Shown piece by piece: positions 7,832 through 16,506 of a stretch of 64,000 nt of DNA. Each line of letters starts with the position of its first letter. The stretch's first letter is position 1. Source of the stretch: Polyangium mundeleinium (GTDB lineage: Bacteria; Myxococcota_A; Polyangia; Polyangiales; Polyangiaceae); contig NZ_JAQNDO010000001.1 of the NCBI RefSeq assembly GCF_028369105.1, positions 11,750,501 through 11,814,500 on the forward strand, read 5' to 3'. The notes under the pieces are model-generated. The model saw only the letters and a program-made list of their open reading frames with translations. It was not told where the DNA came from and searched no databases. A program made the position numbers and the translations under genes.

Positions 7832-9462
7832 AAGAACTCGCTCCCGGCTCCATCGTCGATCGAAAATACGCCCTCGAAAAACTCCTCGGGGAAGGCGGCA
7901 TGGGCGTCGTTTGGCTCGCGCGCGACGTGCACACCGAGGTGCCCGTCGTCGTGAAGGCCATCCGCGCCGAATACGCGCATCGCAAGGACTTCCGCGACCG
8001 CATCCTCGCCGAAGGCCGCGCGCTCGCCCGGATCGACCACCCGAACGTCGTCCGCCTCAATGCCGTCGTCTCCGACGAGGACGGCCTCTGCCTCGTCATG
8101 CAGTTCATCGAGGGCGGGACGCTCGAAGATCGCATCGCGCGCCACGCGAAATCCGGCACGCCGCTCTCCGTCGCCGAGGCGCTCGCGCTCTTCCGCCCCA
8201 TCGTGCAAGGCGTCGCCGCGGCCCACGCCGAGGGCATCATCCACCGCGATTTGAAGCCCGCGAACGTGCTCATCCGCGGCAAGGACGGCATCGTCAAGGT
8301 CACGGATTTCGGCATCGCCAAAGAGGAGAGCGACGCGCAAAAGGGCAAGGGGAACACCGAGGGTGTCATCGGCTCGGTGCTCTACATGTCGCCCGAGCAA
8401 TGCACCGGCAAGAAGGACCTCGACAAACGGGTCGACGTCTACGCGCTCGGCATCGTCCTGTACGAGCTGCTCGTCGGGCAGGTGCCATTCGACGGCGAAA
8501 GCCATTACATGATCATGACGTCGCACGTGAAGGAGCCGCTCCCGAAGATCCGCGCGCGCAGGCCCGACGTGCCCGCGTGGCTCGAGGCCGTCGCCGAGCG
8601 TTGCGCCCAAAAACGCCGCGAGGACCGGTTCGGCTCGTGCGAGGAGATCCTCGCGGCGCTCGACGCGCAGGGCCAGGGGTTGTACGGCTCTACCGCACCC
8701 GCCGCTCCGCTCCACCTGACGGCACCGGCGGCGCCGCTGCATGCGAACGTCCTGGCGCCGCCGGGCGTCCCGCAGACCGCGGAGGCCTCGGTGGTCACGG
8801 CGCCCGGGAACGAGCCGACCTCGAAGCGCGGGCTCGCCGTGGCGCTCACCGTGGGCGTCGCCGTGCTCGCCGGGGTCGGCATCTCGTATTCGCTCGGCTT
8901 GTTCGGCGCACCCAAGGACGAGCAGCGCGCGGAGGCCAAAGGCCCGCCTCCGGTGGAGCATGCTGCGAGCGCGGGCGCGCACGCGAGCGCGGCGCCGAGC
9001 GTGAACACGAAACACCCCCTCGCCGCCCTCGCCGGGCGCTGGCGGAGCGACAGCGGCCGCGAATACGACGCGGTCCTCGTCGGCGACCAGCTCGAAATGC
9101 GGATCCGCGACGCCAAACCCTTTGCGCTCCAAGGATACGAGGAGGGCGAGGCCCGCTTCGTGCTCCGCGCCTTGCCCGGAAAAACCGACGTCTTCGGCGT
9201 CGAGGATCGCCTGCGGCCGAACCCGCCCGCGGGGAACGAATACGACGTCGCGCTCGCCCGCGCGACCTGCATCGTCCCGTACACCGAGATCGCGGGCAAA
9301 CCTCTGGAAGCGCGGCTCGACGGTGGGAAGCTGCGCGTCTCCATGGTGCAAACGCAGCCGCCGGCGGCGAGCTACACGCTCGCCGGCAAACGCGTCACCG
9401 GCTGCAGGAACCTCGCGGCCGCGCCGCTCACGCCGCTCGAAAGCGTGCTCGGCCGGCCCTGA
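7828..9462 (+). CDS. Transmembrane Ser/Thr protein kinase (PknB type)
   Basis: A 544-residue bacterial Hanks-type kinase. Residues ~12-275 hold the catalytic domain: glycine loop LGEGGMGVVWLA, VVVKAI with the ATP-binding Lys, catalytic loop IIHRDLKPANVL, DFG as VTDFGIA, and YMSPEQ in the activation segment. A Pro/Ala-rich juxtamembrane linker leads to one TM helix (LAVALTVGVAVLAGVGISYS, near residue 340). The remaining ~170 residues lie outside the membrane and form a beta-rich domain (LAGRWRSDSGREYDAVLVGD) without PASTA repeats. Coupling by ATGA to two SUMF1-like lipoproteins suggests they are its ligands, partners or outputs. All catalytic residues appear present. Confidence 0.93.
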   Translation: MKELAPGSIVDRKYALEKLLGEGGMGVVWLARDVHTEVPVVVKAIRAEYAHRKDFRDRILAEGRALARIDHPNVVRLNAVVSDEDGLCLVMQFIEGGTLEDRIARHAKSGTPLSVAEALALFRPIVQGVAAAHAEGIIHRDLKPANVLIRGKDGIVKVTDFGIAKEESDAQKGKGNTEGVIGSVLYMSPEQCTGKKDLDKRVDVYALGIVLYELLVGQVPFDGESHYMIMTSHVKEPLPKIRARRPDVPAWLEAVAERCAQKRREDRFGSCEEILAALDAQGQGLYGSTAPAAPLHLTAPAAPLHANVLAPPGVPQTAEASVVTAPGNEPTSKRGLAVALTVGVAVLAGVGISYSLGLFGAPKDEQRAEAKGPPPVEHAASAGAHASAAPSVNTKHPLAALAGRWRSDSGREYDAVLVGDQLEMRIRDAKPFALQGYEEGEARFVLRALPGKTDVFGVEDRLRPNPPAGNEYDVALARATCIVPYTEIAGKPLEARLDGGKLRVSMVQTQPPAASYTLAGKRVTGCRNLAAAPLTPLESVLGRP

Positions 9463-9479
9463 TCCGGGAGGCTCGAACC

Positions 9480-10136
9480 GTGCCCCTCGCGCTCTCGCTC
9501 CACGCGCATACGCCCTATGCGCTCCAGCCCTCCTCGATCCAGTTTCGATTGCGGATCGAGAACCACGGCCCCGCGCCGGTCCGGGGCGAGAAACCGGACG
9601 AGATGAGCCTGCTCACGACGGACGAGCGAGGGCAGTGGCTCCCTTTCCTCCCCCGTGCGCCGTGGCCCTTTCCACCGGAGGCAATCGAGATTCCCCCCGG
9701 CGGCGTCCACGAAATGACCGTGTCCTCCTCCGTGAGCGGGAGCATGCGCGACGTCGGCCTGTACCGCGCGTCATGCCGCTGGGGCGGCGCGGAGAGCAAC
9801 GTCGTTGAATACCGCGTCCTCGGCGACCGCCAATCCTACGTGGCGACGTTGCGGGTCGTCTCCGGAAAGACGGTCGAGCTCACGCTCGACAACCGAGGGC
9901 CCGCGCCAATCATTTGGGGCGAACCCTGCGACCCCGAGCAGGACCTGAGCTTCTGGATCCACGGGCAGACGCGCATGAAGACCGTGCTGACCACGGGCGC
10001 GGATCTCGTGCGGATCGTGCCCGGCACGCCGGCCGTGATTCGCATCGAGCTGCCGGAAAACGAAAGCGGCCGGATCCTCTCCGGCCGCTTTCAGCGCGAG
10101 CCTTTCGCCAGCGGCGAAACCAAGCTCGTCTTCTGA
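9480..10136 (+). CDS. Predicted Ig-like beta-sandwich protein, unknown function
   Basis: A 218-residue protein without signal peptide or TM segment, made of two similar beta-rich halves (FRLRIENHGPAPVRGEKP and VELTLDNRGPAPIIWGEP), reminiscent of BsuPI-type or other Ig-like folds. GTG at 9480 has GGGAGG eight bases upstream. It starts 17 nt after the kinase gene and is the last member of that operon, so it may serve in the same pathway. The 3' end of the coding sequence contains a perfect 12-bp hairpin that looks like a terminator. No catalytic motif is visible. Confidence 0.75.
   Translation: MPLALSLHAHTPYALQPSSIQFRLRIENHGPAPVRGEKPDEMSLLTTDERGQWLPFLPRAPWPFPPEAIEIPPGGVHEMTVSSSVSGSMRDVGLYRASCRWGGAESNVVEYRVLGDRQSYVATLRVVSGKTVELTLDNRGPAPIIWGEPCDPEQDLSFWIHGQTRMKTVLTTGADLVRIVPGTPAVIRIELPENESGRILSGRFQREPFASGETKLVF
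10063..10091. terminator. Terminator-like hairpin inside a coding end
   Basis: AAAGCGGCCGGA (10063-10074) pairs perfectly with TCCGGCCGCTTT (10080-10091) around a 5-nt loop. It lies in the last ~25 codons of the Ig-like protein gene. The convergent neighbour stops only 4 nt past that gene, so this may act as a shared terminator placed inside the coding sequence. Confidence 0.55.
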
Positions 10137-10140
10137 AGGG

Positions 10141-11268
10141 TTATTTCCCCTTCCCCGCCTCGATCCGCTGGATGATCGCAAGCTCATTCGCGAACATCAC
10201 CTGGCGCTGCCCCATCTCGAAGACGGGCGCAGGTCCCGACGGCCCCGGACGACCGGTCTCGCCGCTCGGACCCCTTCGCCCGAGCTGCCCATTCTTGCCG
10301 TCCTTCGGATTGCAGGAGGCCTCTCCCGCCTTGAGCATGCCGCGTTGGCCGCCCTTGCCGCCGAAACCACCCTTGCCGCCCGGCCCCCGATCGCCGCTCG
10401 GCCCGCCGACGCTCTGGAGCAAGAGCCGCCCCTTGAGTTTGTCCGGGTTCGCGTCGTCGAGGATCACCTTGATCAAGCCGCCGGCACCGCCGTCGCCGCC
10501 TCGACCGCCGGGCCCGCCGTCCGTGCCGTTCGTGCCGTCCGTACCGTCGAGGCAGTCCTCCTTCGCGTCCTTGCCGTCCTTGCCCGGAATGCCGGGCGCG
10601 CCCTCTCGGCCCTGGCCGCCTTCCCCGCCGATGCTCGTGATCCGCACGGGTTTGTCCGCCGAGGGGCTGATCAGATAGGCGCGGCTCCCTGGCCAATCGA
10701 GCCGGACGAGCGCCGCGTCGGGATAAAAGGGCGTCGAGAGCGTGGTGATCGTGACCGTGAGATCCGGCCCCGGCGCGCCCGGCTCGCCCTCGCGCCCCTT
10801 CCCGCCGCGGATCTTTTGCTCCCCCTGGCAATCGTAGACCGGCTTGAGCTGGGCCTCGCCCTCCATCGATTTGCCGCTCGTCGCCGACTCCAGCCAGCCG
10901 CGCAGGCCCATGCCCGTGTCGGCCGTCTTGAGGACGTCCTTCTCCGGCACCCAGATGAAATTGCCGCCGCCGATGGCGCCCGAGCTGCCCTGGATACGCA
11001 CCATCTCCGACGAGATGACCGTATCCTTCTCATTCATGCACCCCTTGCTCGCGTCGACGTTGCTGCAGGACGTGCCGTCCTTCAGCTTCGCGACGACCTC
11101 GACCTGGAAAGGGTCTCCCGGGCAAAACAGCAATTGCCCCGACGCCGGCCGGACCGAGACATTCACCACGTTCTTCGGGTCGATCTGTGCCTGGTTGGGG
11201 CCACAGCCGACGAGCAGCGGCAACGCGGCGATAAATGGAAGGGAGGCGAAACCACGCAGGAAAGACAT
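10141..11268 (-). CDS. Lipoprotein with collagen-like Gly-X-Y region
   Basis: A 375-residue predicted lipoprotein with signal peptide ending PLLVGCGP. Residues ~25-135 form a Cys-containing globular part. The rest is rich in collagen-like triplets (GREGEPGAPGPD, GREGAPGIPGKDGKDAKED, GPSGETGRPGPSGPAP) interrupted by a beta-rich segment. AGGAG seven bases before ATG 11268 fixes the start. It probably forms an elongated, surface-exposed structure on the outer membrane. It follows the OmpA-like lipoprotein gene by 38 nt on the same strand and may share its transcript. Function unknown. Confidence 0.8.
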   Translation of the reverse strand: MSFLRGFASLPFIAALPLLVGCGPNQAQIDPKNVVNVSVRPASGQLLFCPGDPFQVEVVAKLKDGTSCSNVDASKGCMNEKDTVISSEMVRIQGSSGAIGGGNFIWVPEKDVLKTADTGMGLRGWLESATSGKSMEGEAQLKPVYDCQGEQKIRGGKGREGEPGAPGPDLTVTITTLSTPFYPDAALVRLDWPGSRAYLISPSADKPVRITSIGGEGGQGREGAPGIPGKDGKDAKEDCLDGTDGTNGTDGGPGGRGGDGGAGGLIKVILDDANPDKLKGRLLLQSVGGPSGDRGPGGKGGFGGKGGQRGMLKAGEASCNPKDGKNGQLGRRGPSGETGRPGPSGPAPVFEMGQRQVMFANELAIIQRIEAGKGK

Positions 11269-11306
11269 GACGAAGCTCCTCGATGGACCAGGAAAATGAT
11301 GCTCGT

Positions 11307-12362
11307 TCACGCGCCGCCGGCGGGCGGGACGTACGGCGTCTGCGGCGAAGAAGGCTGGCTCGACGGGGGTTGCCACACGCCGGGCTTGCGCTTCGTGGGA
11401 TCGATCCCGGCCGCCTTCGCGCGCCAGCAGCCGCGGGGTACGTCTTGCCAGATGCCGTTCACCTGCACGGCTTTGAGGAGCACGCGCCGGTTGACGGGAT
11501 CGTCGACCTCGTCGCCGCGATCGACGGCCGGGCAATACTCGCCATAACCGACCGGGACGAGCCGGGTCTTCTCGACGCCGCCGGCCACGAGGGCATTCGC
11601 GATGGCCTGGGCGCGGCGCTCGGTGAGGTTCAGGTTGTAAAACTTGTCGCCCTTGCTCGACGCGTGCCCCTCGATCTCCATGCGCTGGATCTGCGGCACT
11701 TGCTTCAGCACCTTGGCGATCTCGGCGACGGTCGCCTTCGCGGCCGGGGTGAGCTCGGCCGAATCGAGCTCGAAATCGACCTTTTTCGTCTCGGGGATCA
11801 CGATCTCGTGTGAGGCCTCGTCATACGCGACCTCGCCCGCGGCCTGGTCGGGGCAACCGTCCTCGTCGCGGTAGCCATTGATCGTCTCGGGCTGGTTCGG
11901 GCATTTGTCGTTGACGTCGGCGACGCCGTCCTGATCGTGGTCGGGCGACGGGCAGCCGTCGCCCACGTTCGGCGGCAGGTTGTCCTCGGGCTGGACCGGG
12001 CACTTGTCCTTCGCATTGGCGACGCCGTCCTGGTCCTCGTCGTCCGAGGGGCAGCCGTCATCCGCCTTCGGCGGCAGGCCGTCCTCCTTCGCGTAGGGGC
12101 ATTTGTCGTCCGCGAGCAGGACGCCGTCGTTGTCGGGATCGGTCGCGGGACAGCCGTCGTTTGCCTTCGGCGGCAGGCCATCCTCGGCGTCCGCGGGGCA
12201 AGCGTCGTCGATGTCGGCGGCGCCGTCTTGGTCGGTGTCGGCCCCTCGATCGGCCTGGCCGTACATCGGGCGCGGCGCATAACCGCCGCCGCACGCGGCG
12301 GGCAGGAGCGAGAGGACGAGGGCGAGGAGGGGGCTACGAGCGAAGGTCTTTCGAGGAAGCAT
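11307..12362 (-). CDS. OmpA-family lipoprotein with thrombospondin type-3 repeats
   Basis: A 351-residue outer-membrane lipoprotein. Signal peptide ends LPAACGGG. Residues ~40-170 hold five calcium-binding TSP type-3-like repeats of the DxDxDGxxD form (DTDQDGAADIDDACP, DPDNDGVLLADDKCP, DEDQDGVANAKDKCP, DHDQDGVADVNDKCP). Residues ~190-310 are an OmpA C-terminal peptidoglycan-binding domain (VDFELDSAELTP, IEGHASSKGD, LNLTERRAQAI). The Pro/Ser-rich tail is unusual. The protein probably ties the outer membrane to the cell wall. The only gap to the next upstream gene is 65 nt. Confidence 0.93.
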   Translation of the reverse strand: MLPRKTFARSPLLALVLSLLPAACGGGYAPRPMYGQADRGADTDQDGAADIDDACPADAEDGLPPKANDGCPATDPDNDGVLLADDKCPYAKEDGLPPKADDGCPSDDEDQDGVANAKDKCPVQPEDNLPPNVGDGCPSPDHDQDGVADVNDKCPNQPETINGYRDEDGCPDQAAGEVAYDEASHEIVIPETKKVDFELDSAELTPAAKATVAEIAKVLKQVPQIQRMEIEGHASSKGDKFYNLNLTERRAQAIANALVAGGVEKTRLVPVGYGEYCPAVDRGDEVDDPVNRRVLLKAVQVNGIWQDVPRGCWRAKAAGIDPTKRKPGVWQPPSSQPSSPQTPYVPPAGGA

Positions 12363-12427
12363 GACGCGACGGCGGCGGAGCCTAGCCGTCCTGGGCGCCG
12401 TTGGGAAGTAAAGAGCCTCGGTGACGT

Positions 12428-13186
12428 TCAGTTACATACGTTGCCGCAGCTCATCGAGGCACACTGGTTGAGCTGCTGCGCCTGGTTTGCGCCGCCCGCG
12501 TGCTGCTGGAGGCACGCCTGCTGGCAGGACATGTTGCCCTGCGGACAGGCTCGGACGCAGTCGATGAACGCCGGGCACGCGGGGTTGCCGATGCAGGCCT
12601 CGAACTGCGGCTCGCATTGCTGGGCGAGGCAGAGCTCGCAGGCGCCGATCATCCCCGCGCCGGGGCACGAGGGCGCGCAGAGCGTGCTCGCGCAGTTCGA
12701 CGTGACCACGAACTCTGCAAAGCCGAGCGAGCTTTTCTGATAACAGGATTGCGCGCACGCCTCGTCCATCGCCGGACACGCCTGCAGGCAGGGGATGATT
12801 CCGAGGCAGGACGCCTCCGCAGCGCAGTCGCAGTACGCGACGTTGCACTGCTGAAACATACACGCCGCGCAGCCGTCCGGCGGCTGCATACATGCCGGGC
12901 CGCCGCCACCCGCGCCGCCCATGCCGCCGCCCATACCACCATCGCCGCCGGCCCCGCCCATCCCGCCCATCCCGCCCATCCCGCCCATCCCGCCCATCCC
13001 GCCCATCCCGCCCACGCCGCCGTCGCCTCCGGCCCCGCCGGATCCAGCCGTCCCCGTGCTGCCCGTGAACGTGCCGCTCGTCGTGTCGGAGATGTCGCTC
13101 CCGCATCCGCCGAGGACGAACGGAAGCCCAACCATTCCCACGCCCAAGAGAAGAAGCGAAAAGGTCCTGTTCATGGTTGATCGCAT
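12428..13186 (-). CDS. Cys-rich lipoprotein with GGM-repeat linker
   Basis: A 252-residue predicted lipoprotein. The signal peptide ends in VLGGCGSD. A Gly/Thr/Ala linker contains six consecutive GGM triplets, encoded by an almost perfect 9-bp tandem repeat. The C-terminal ~150 residues carry about 26 cysteines in repeated CxxC/CxxxC patterns (CAACMFQQC, CPAFIDCVRACP), likely disulfide-bonded. GGGAGG six bases before ATG 13186 supports the start. Similar Cys-rich lipoproteins are common in Polyangiales genomes but uncharacterised. The 9-bp repeat makes the linker length prone to slippage. Confidence 0.8.
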   Translation of the reverse strand: MRSTMNRTFSLLLLGVGMVGLPFVLGGCGSDISDTTSGTFTGSTGTAGSGGAGGDGGVGGMGGMGGMGGMGGMGGMGGAGGDGGMGGGMGGAGGGGPACMQPPDGCAACMFQQCNVAYCDCAAEASCLGIIPCLQACPAMDEACAQSCYQKSSLGFAEFVVTSNCASTLCAPSCPGAGMIGACELCLAQQCEPQFEACIGNPACPAFIDCVRACPQGNMSCQQACLQQHAGGANQAQQLNQCASMSCGNVCN

Positions 13187-13314
13187 AACATACCTCCCGA
13201 GAGCGTGAGATCTCCGGAAAGGCACCTGGGTAAAAACATCGTGACAAATCGCACACACGGGCCGAGCACCAACCGGCGCTTGCCATCGGGGCCGAAAGTG
13301 GGGAGGCTTCGAGC

Positions 13315-14448
13315 GTGATGGGACCCGACGATCGCGACGTCGTTGCCGAGCCTTCCGAGAGCGCACCCCTCGTGCCGGCCGAGGCCTTGCTCGCGCCGCC
13401 CCGGGCGAAGGTGCGGGCCTCGGTGGCGCGCCTTCTGGGCCACTGGTTCGTCGTGGCGACATCAAACGAGCTCGGGGATCGGCCGATCGCGCGGACCCTG
13501 CTCGGCGTGCCGCTCGTGCTCTTCCGCGACGGCGAGGGCAAGCCCGGCGCGCTGCTCGACCGCTGCCCGCACCGGAACGTGCCGCTCTCGATCGGCGAGG
13601 TCGTGGAGGGGCAGCTCCAGTGCTCGTACCACGGCTGGCGTTTCGACCGCGGGGGCACGTGCAAGTTCGTCCCGTCGCTCGTCGGCGACGCTGCGGCGAA
13701 GGCGCGCAACGCGCCGAGCTACGCGGCGCGGGAGCAAGACGGGTTCGTGTGGGTCTACGGGGCGCCGAACGAGACGCCGAAGACCGAGCCGTATCGTTTC
13801 CCCGCGCTCGGCGCGGGCTACACGTCGGTGCGGCGGCGGGTGGAGTCCGAGAGCACGATGCACGCGGCGCTGGAGAACGCGCTCGACGTGCCGCACACGC
13901 AGTACCTGCACAGTGGCCTGTTTCGATCGAAGCCGCGGGGCATCGAGATCGAGGCGCGCGTGAAGCGCACGCACGACCGCGTGGTGGCCGAGTACGTAGG
14001 CGAGCCGCGCCCGACGGGCCTCGTGGCCCGGATCCTCTCGCCGTCGGGCGGCGAGGTAACGCATTTCGATCGGTTCATCCTGCCCTCGATCGCGGAGGTC
14101 GAGTACAAGATTGGCACGGAAAACCATTTTTTGGTCTCGGCCGCGATGACGCCGGTGACGGACTTCCTGACGCACATCTACGCGGTGGTGAGCTTCAGGG
14201 TGCGGCTGTTCCCGGGCTGGCTGCTCAAGCCGTTCTTGCTGCCGCTCGGCCTCAAGGTGTTCGCGCAGGACGCGGCGCTGTTGAAGCTGCAGACGGAGAA
14301 CATCCAGCGGTTCGGGGGCGAGCAATACGCGTCGACGGAGATCGACGTGCTCGGGCGGCACATCTGGCGGCTCATGCGGAAGGCCGAGCGGGGGGATGTG
14401 TCGACGGGCGAAAATGTTCATGAAGAAACGGTGAAACTCCTGGTATAG
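13315..14448 (+). CDS. Rieske non-heme iron oxygenase
   Basis: A 377-residue oxygenase component. The Rieske [2Fe-2S] site is CPHRNVPLS ... CSYHGWRF (CxH-x17-CxxH) near residues 83-105. The catalytic iron site is ENALDVPHTQYLH near residue 192. The layout resembles the chlorophyllide-a oxygenase/pheophorbide oxygenase/vanillate demethylase group of single-component-like Rieske proteins. The substrate cannot be told from sequence. GTG 13315 lies 8 nt and ATG 13318 11 nt after GGGAGG; GTG is given. No reductase or ferredoxin gene is adjacent. Confidence 0.9.
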   Translation: MMGPDDRDVVAEPSESAPLVPAEALLAPPRAKVRASVARLLGHWFVVATSNELGDRPIARTLLGVPLVLFRDGEGKPGALLDRCPHRNVPLSIGEVVEGQLQCSYHGWRFDRGGTCKFVPSLVGDAAAKARNAPSYAAREQDGFVWVYGAPNETPKTEPYRFPALGAGYTSVRRRVESESTMHAALENALDVPHTQYLHSGLFRSKPRGIEIEARVKRTHDRVVAEYVGEPRPTGLVARILSPSGGEVTHFDRFILPSIAEVEYKIGTENHFLVSAAMTPVTDFLTHIYAVVSFRVRLFPGWLLKPFLLPLGLKVFAQDAALLKLQTENIQRFGGEQYASTEIDVLGRHIWRLMRKAERGDVSTGENVHEETVKLLV

Positions 14449-14537
14449 CCAGGTGAAACCTGTTCCAGAAGGTAAAACCGGGGATCTTCCCCCGTCGGAC
14501 GGCGCGTGGTAGGGCGATGGGCAAGGAGGAGCCGCAC

Positions 14538-14650
14538 ATGGGAGAGGCCGCTCGCAAGCTCGTCACGTTCACCGAGTACGCTGGCGTCGATCGGCTGCAA
14601 GCTCGACCTGGACGAAGTCTACCGCAACCCCCCTGGAAGAAAGCGCGTAA
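14538..14650 (+). pseudogene. Internally deleted Uma2-family gene remnant
   Basis: ATG 14538, preceded by AAGGAGGA, encodes MGEAARKLVTFTEYA, which looks like the N-terminus of a Uma2-type (PD-(D/E)XK-like) protein. Within the next bases the reading switches to another frame encoding LASIGCKLDLDEVYRNP, which looks like the C-terminal end of the same family. The ~500 bp that should lie between, including the nuclease core, are missing. The junction falls at about 14580-14586. This reads as a deletion scar, not a working gene. Confidence 0.6.
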
Positions 14651-14653
14651 GGC

Positions 14654-16219
14654 TCACTCCGCCGCAGCGGGCTCCGCATCCTCCGCGCCGAGGTGCATGC
14701 GGCGCTCCACCTCGGCATACTTCGCCTCAGCTTCCGGCTCCGGGAAGAGCAGGCTCACCACGATTCCCACGACGAACGAGAGTGGCACCGTGATGATGCC
14801 CGGGTTCTTCAGGGACAGCATCGCCGTGGGGTTCTTGAGCAGGTCCACCTGAATGGTCGGCGACATCCAGATGAGCACGAGCGCGCTCACGACGCCCGCC
14901 ACGATCGCGCTCACGGCGCCCCGCGTCGTGAACTTCCTCCACGTGATCGACAGGAGCAAGACCGGGAAATTCGAGCTCGCCGCGACGGCGAACGCGAGGC
15001 CGACCATGAATGCGACATTCTGACCCTTGAAGAGCAGGCCGAGGCCCATCGCGACCAGCGCGAGAACGATCGTCGCGACACGCGCCACCTTGAGCTGCTC
15101 CTTTTCGTCCGCCTGCCCGTGCCGGATCACGCCGACCCACAGGTCGTGCGCCAGCGCCGCCGCGCCCGAGAGCGTCAAGCCAGCCACGACCGCGAGAATG
15201 GTCGCGAACGCCACGGCCGAGATGAACCCGAGGAACGGACGGCCGCCCACGGCCTCGGCGAGCAGGAGCGCGGCCATATTGCCCCCCTTGTCGACCGAGG
15301 TAATGGCCGAACGCCCGACGTGCACGCTCGCGCCGAAGCCGAGGATGAACGTGACGAGGTAAAAGAAGCCGATGAAGCCCGTCGCATAAAAGACGGAGGA
15401 GCGCGCGGCCTTCGCGTCGGGCACCGTGTAAAAGCGCATCAGGATGTGCGGCAGGCCGGCCGTGCCGAACATGAGCGCGAGGCCCAGCGAGACGGCTTCG
15501 AGCGGGCTCGACACGAGCTTGCCCGGCGCGAGGACCTCCGGGCCATAGGTCTCGGCCGCCTTCGCGAAGAGCGCGAGCGGGTTCATCCCGAAAGGAACGA
15601 GCGAGAGGAGCGCGAGCAACGTCGCCCCGCCGAGCAAAAGCACCGCCTTGACGATCTGCACCCACGTCGTCGCGATCATGCCGCCGAAGAGCACGTAGAG
15701 CAGCATGACCGTGCCCACGATGAGCAGCGCGGTCTCGTATTGCAGGCCGAACATCATCTTGATGAGGTTGCCCGCGCCGACCATCTGCGCGATGAGATAA
15801 AAGCAGATCACCGTGAGCCCGCCGATCGCGGCGGCGATACGGACGGGCTTTTTCTTCAGGCGATACGCCACCACGTCGGCGAACGTGTACTTGCCGAGGT
15901 TGCGCAGCGGCTCGGCGATCAGGAACGTCACCACGGGCCAGCCGACGAGCCAGCCGACCGAATAGATGAGGCCGTCGAAGCCGCTCGTCGCCACGAGGCC
16001 CGCGATGCCGAGGAAGCTCGCCGCGCTCATGTAATCGCCGGCGAGCGCGAATCCATTCTGCAAGCCGCTCACGTTGCCGCCGGCCGCGAAGAACTCGCTC
16101 GTCGTCTTCGTCTTCCGCGCGGCCCAGCCCGTGATGGCGAGCGTCGCCGAGATGAAGACCAGGAAAAACGCGATCGCCGTGCCGCTCGTCGCGCCGAGCG
16201 AGGTCTGTACGCCGTTCAT
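14654..16219 (-). CDS. actP: Cation/acetate symporter, SSS family
   Basis: A 521-residue polytopic sodium:solute symporter with ~13 TM helices. SEFFAAGGNVSGLQNGFA and GDYMSAASFLGIAG are characteristic of ActP-type acetate permeases, as is the long LPHILMRFYTVPDAKAARSS segment. It imports acetate for activation by the acs product. Its start overlaps the DUF485 stop by ATGA, the same arrangement as yjcH-actP in Escherichia coli. It is the last gene of the porin-acs-DUF485-actP operon. No terminator is obvious before the Uma2 remnant. Confidence 0.95.
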   Translation of the reverse strand: MNGVQTSLGATSGTAIAFFLVFISATLAITGWAARKTKTTSEFFAAGGNVSGLQNGFALAGDYMSAASFLGIAGLVATSGFDGLIYSVGWLVGWPVVTFLIAEPLRNLGKYTFADVVAYRLKKKPVRIAAAIGGLTVICFYLIAQMVGAGNLIKMMFGLQYETALLIVGTVMLLYVLFGGMIATTWVQIVKAVLLLGGATLLALLSLVPFGMNPLALFAKAAETYGPEVLAPGKLVSSPLEAVSLGLALMFGTAGLPHILMRFYTVPDAKAARSSVFYATGFIGFFYLVTFILGFGASVHVGRSAITSVDKGGNMAALLLAEAVGGRPFLGFISAVAFATILAVVAGLTLSGAAALAHDLWVGVIRHGQADEKEQLKVARVATIVLALVAMGLGLLFKGQNVAFMVGLAFAVAASSNFPVLLLSITWRKFTTRGAVSAIVAGVVSALVLIWMSPTIQVDLLKNPTAMLSLKNPGIITVPLSFVVGIVVSLLFPEPEAEAKYAEVERRMHLGAEDAEPAAAE

Positions 16220-16506
16220 GTACCGCCCCCGCTCTTCGACTTGCCGGCGAGGCGCTCGACGTGGACGTCGTAATGCCGGTTCGCCCAGGAGACATAGATG
16301 CCCGTGAACACCCAGGACAGGACGATCACGAGGGAGCCGAGCAGCATGCCGAGGCTCAAGCCATTCGTGAGGAGATTGCCGAGCAGGGGTTTGCCCCAGG
16401 CCACGAGCAGGATGAAGCCGAAATAGGCGAACATCGTGGCCGCGGTCAGCACGCGCGCGATGCGGTCGCGCGCCGCGGCGACCCGGCGAAGATCCTTCTC
16501 GTTCAT
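16216..16506 (-). CDS. yjcH: DUF485 membrane protein (YjcH family)
   Basis: A 96-residue inner-membrane protein with two TM helices (FAYFGFILLVAWGKPLLG and MLLGSLVIVLSWVFTGIYV) and a C-terminal YVSWANRHYD, the family signature. It is regularly encoded between acs and actP, and may assist the permease. ATGA overlaps join it to acs upstream and actP downstream, so the three products are translationally coupled. Confidence 0.93.
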   Translation of the reverse strand: MNEKDLRRVAAARDRIARVLTAATMFAYFGFILLVAWGKPLLGNLLTNGLSLGMLLGSLVIVLSWVFTGIYVSWANRHYDVHVERLAGKSKSGGGT

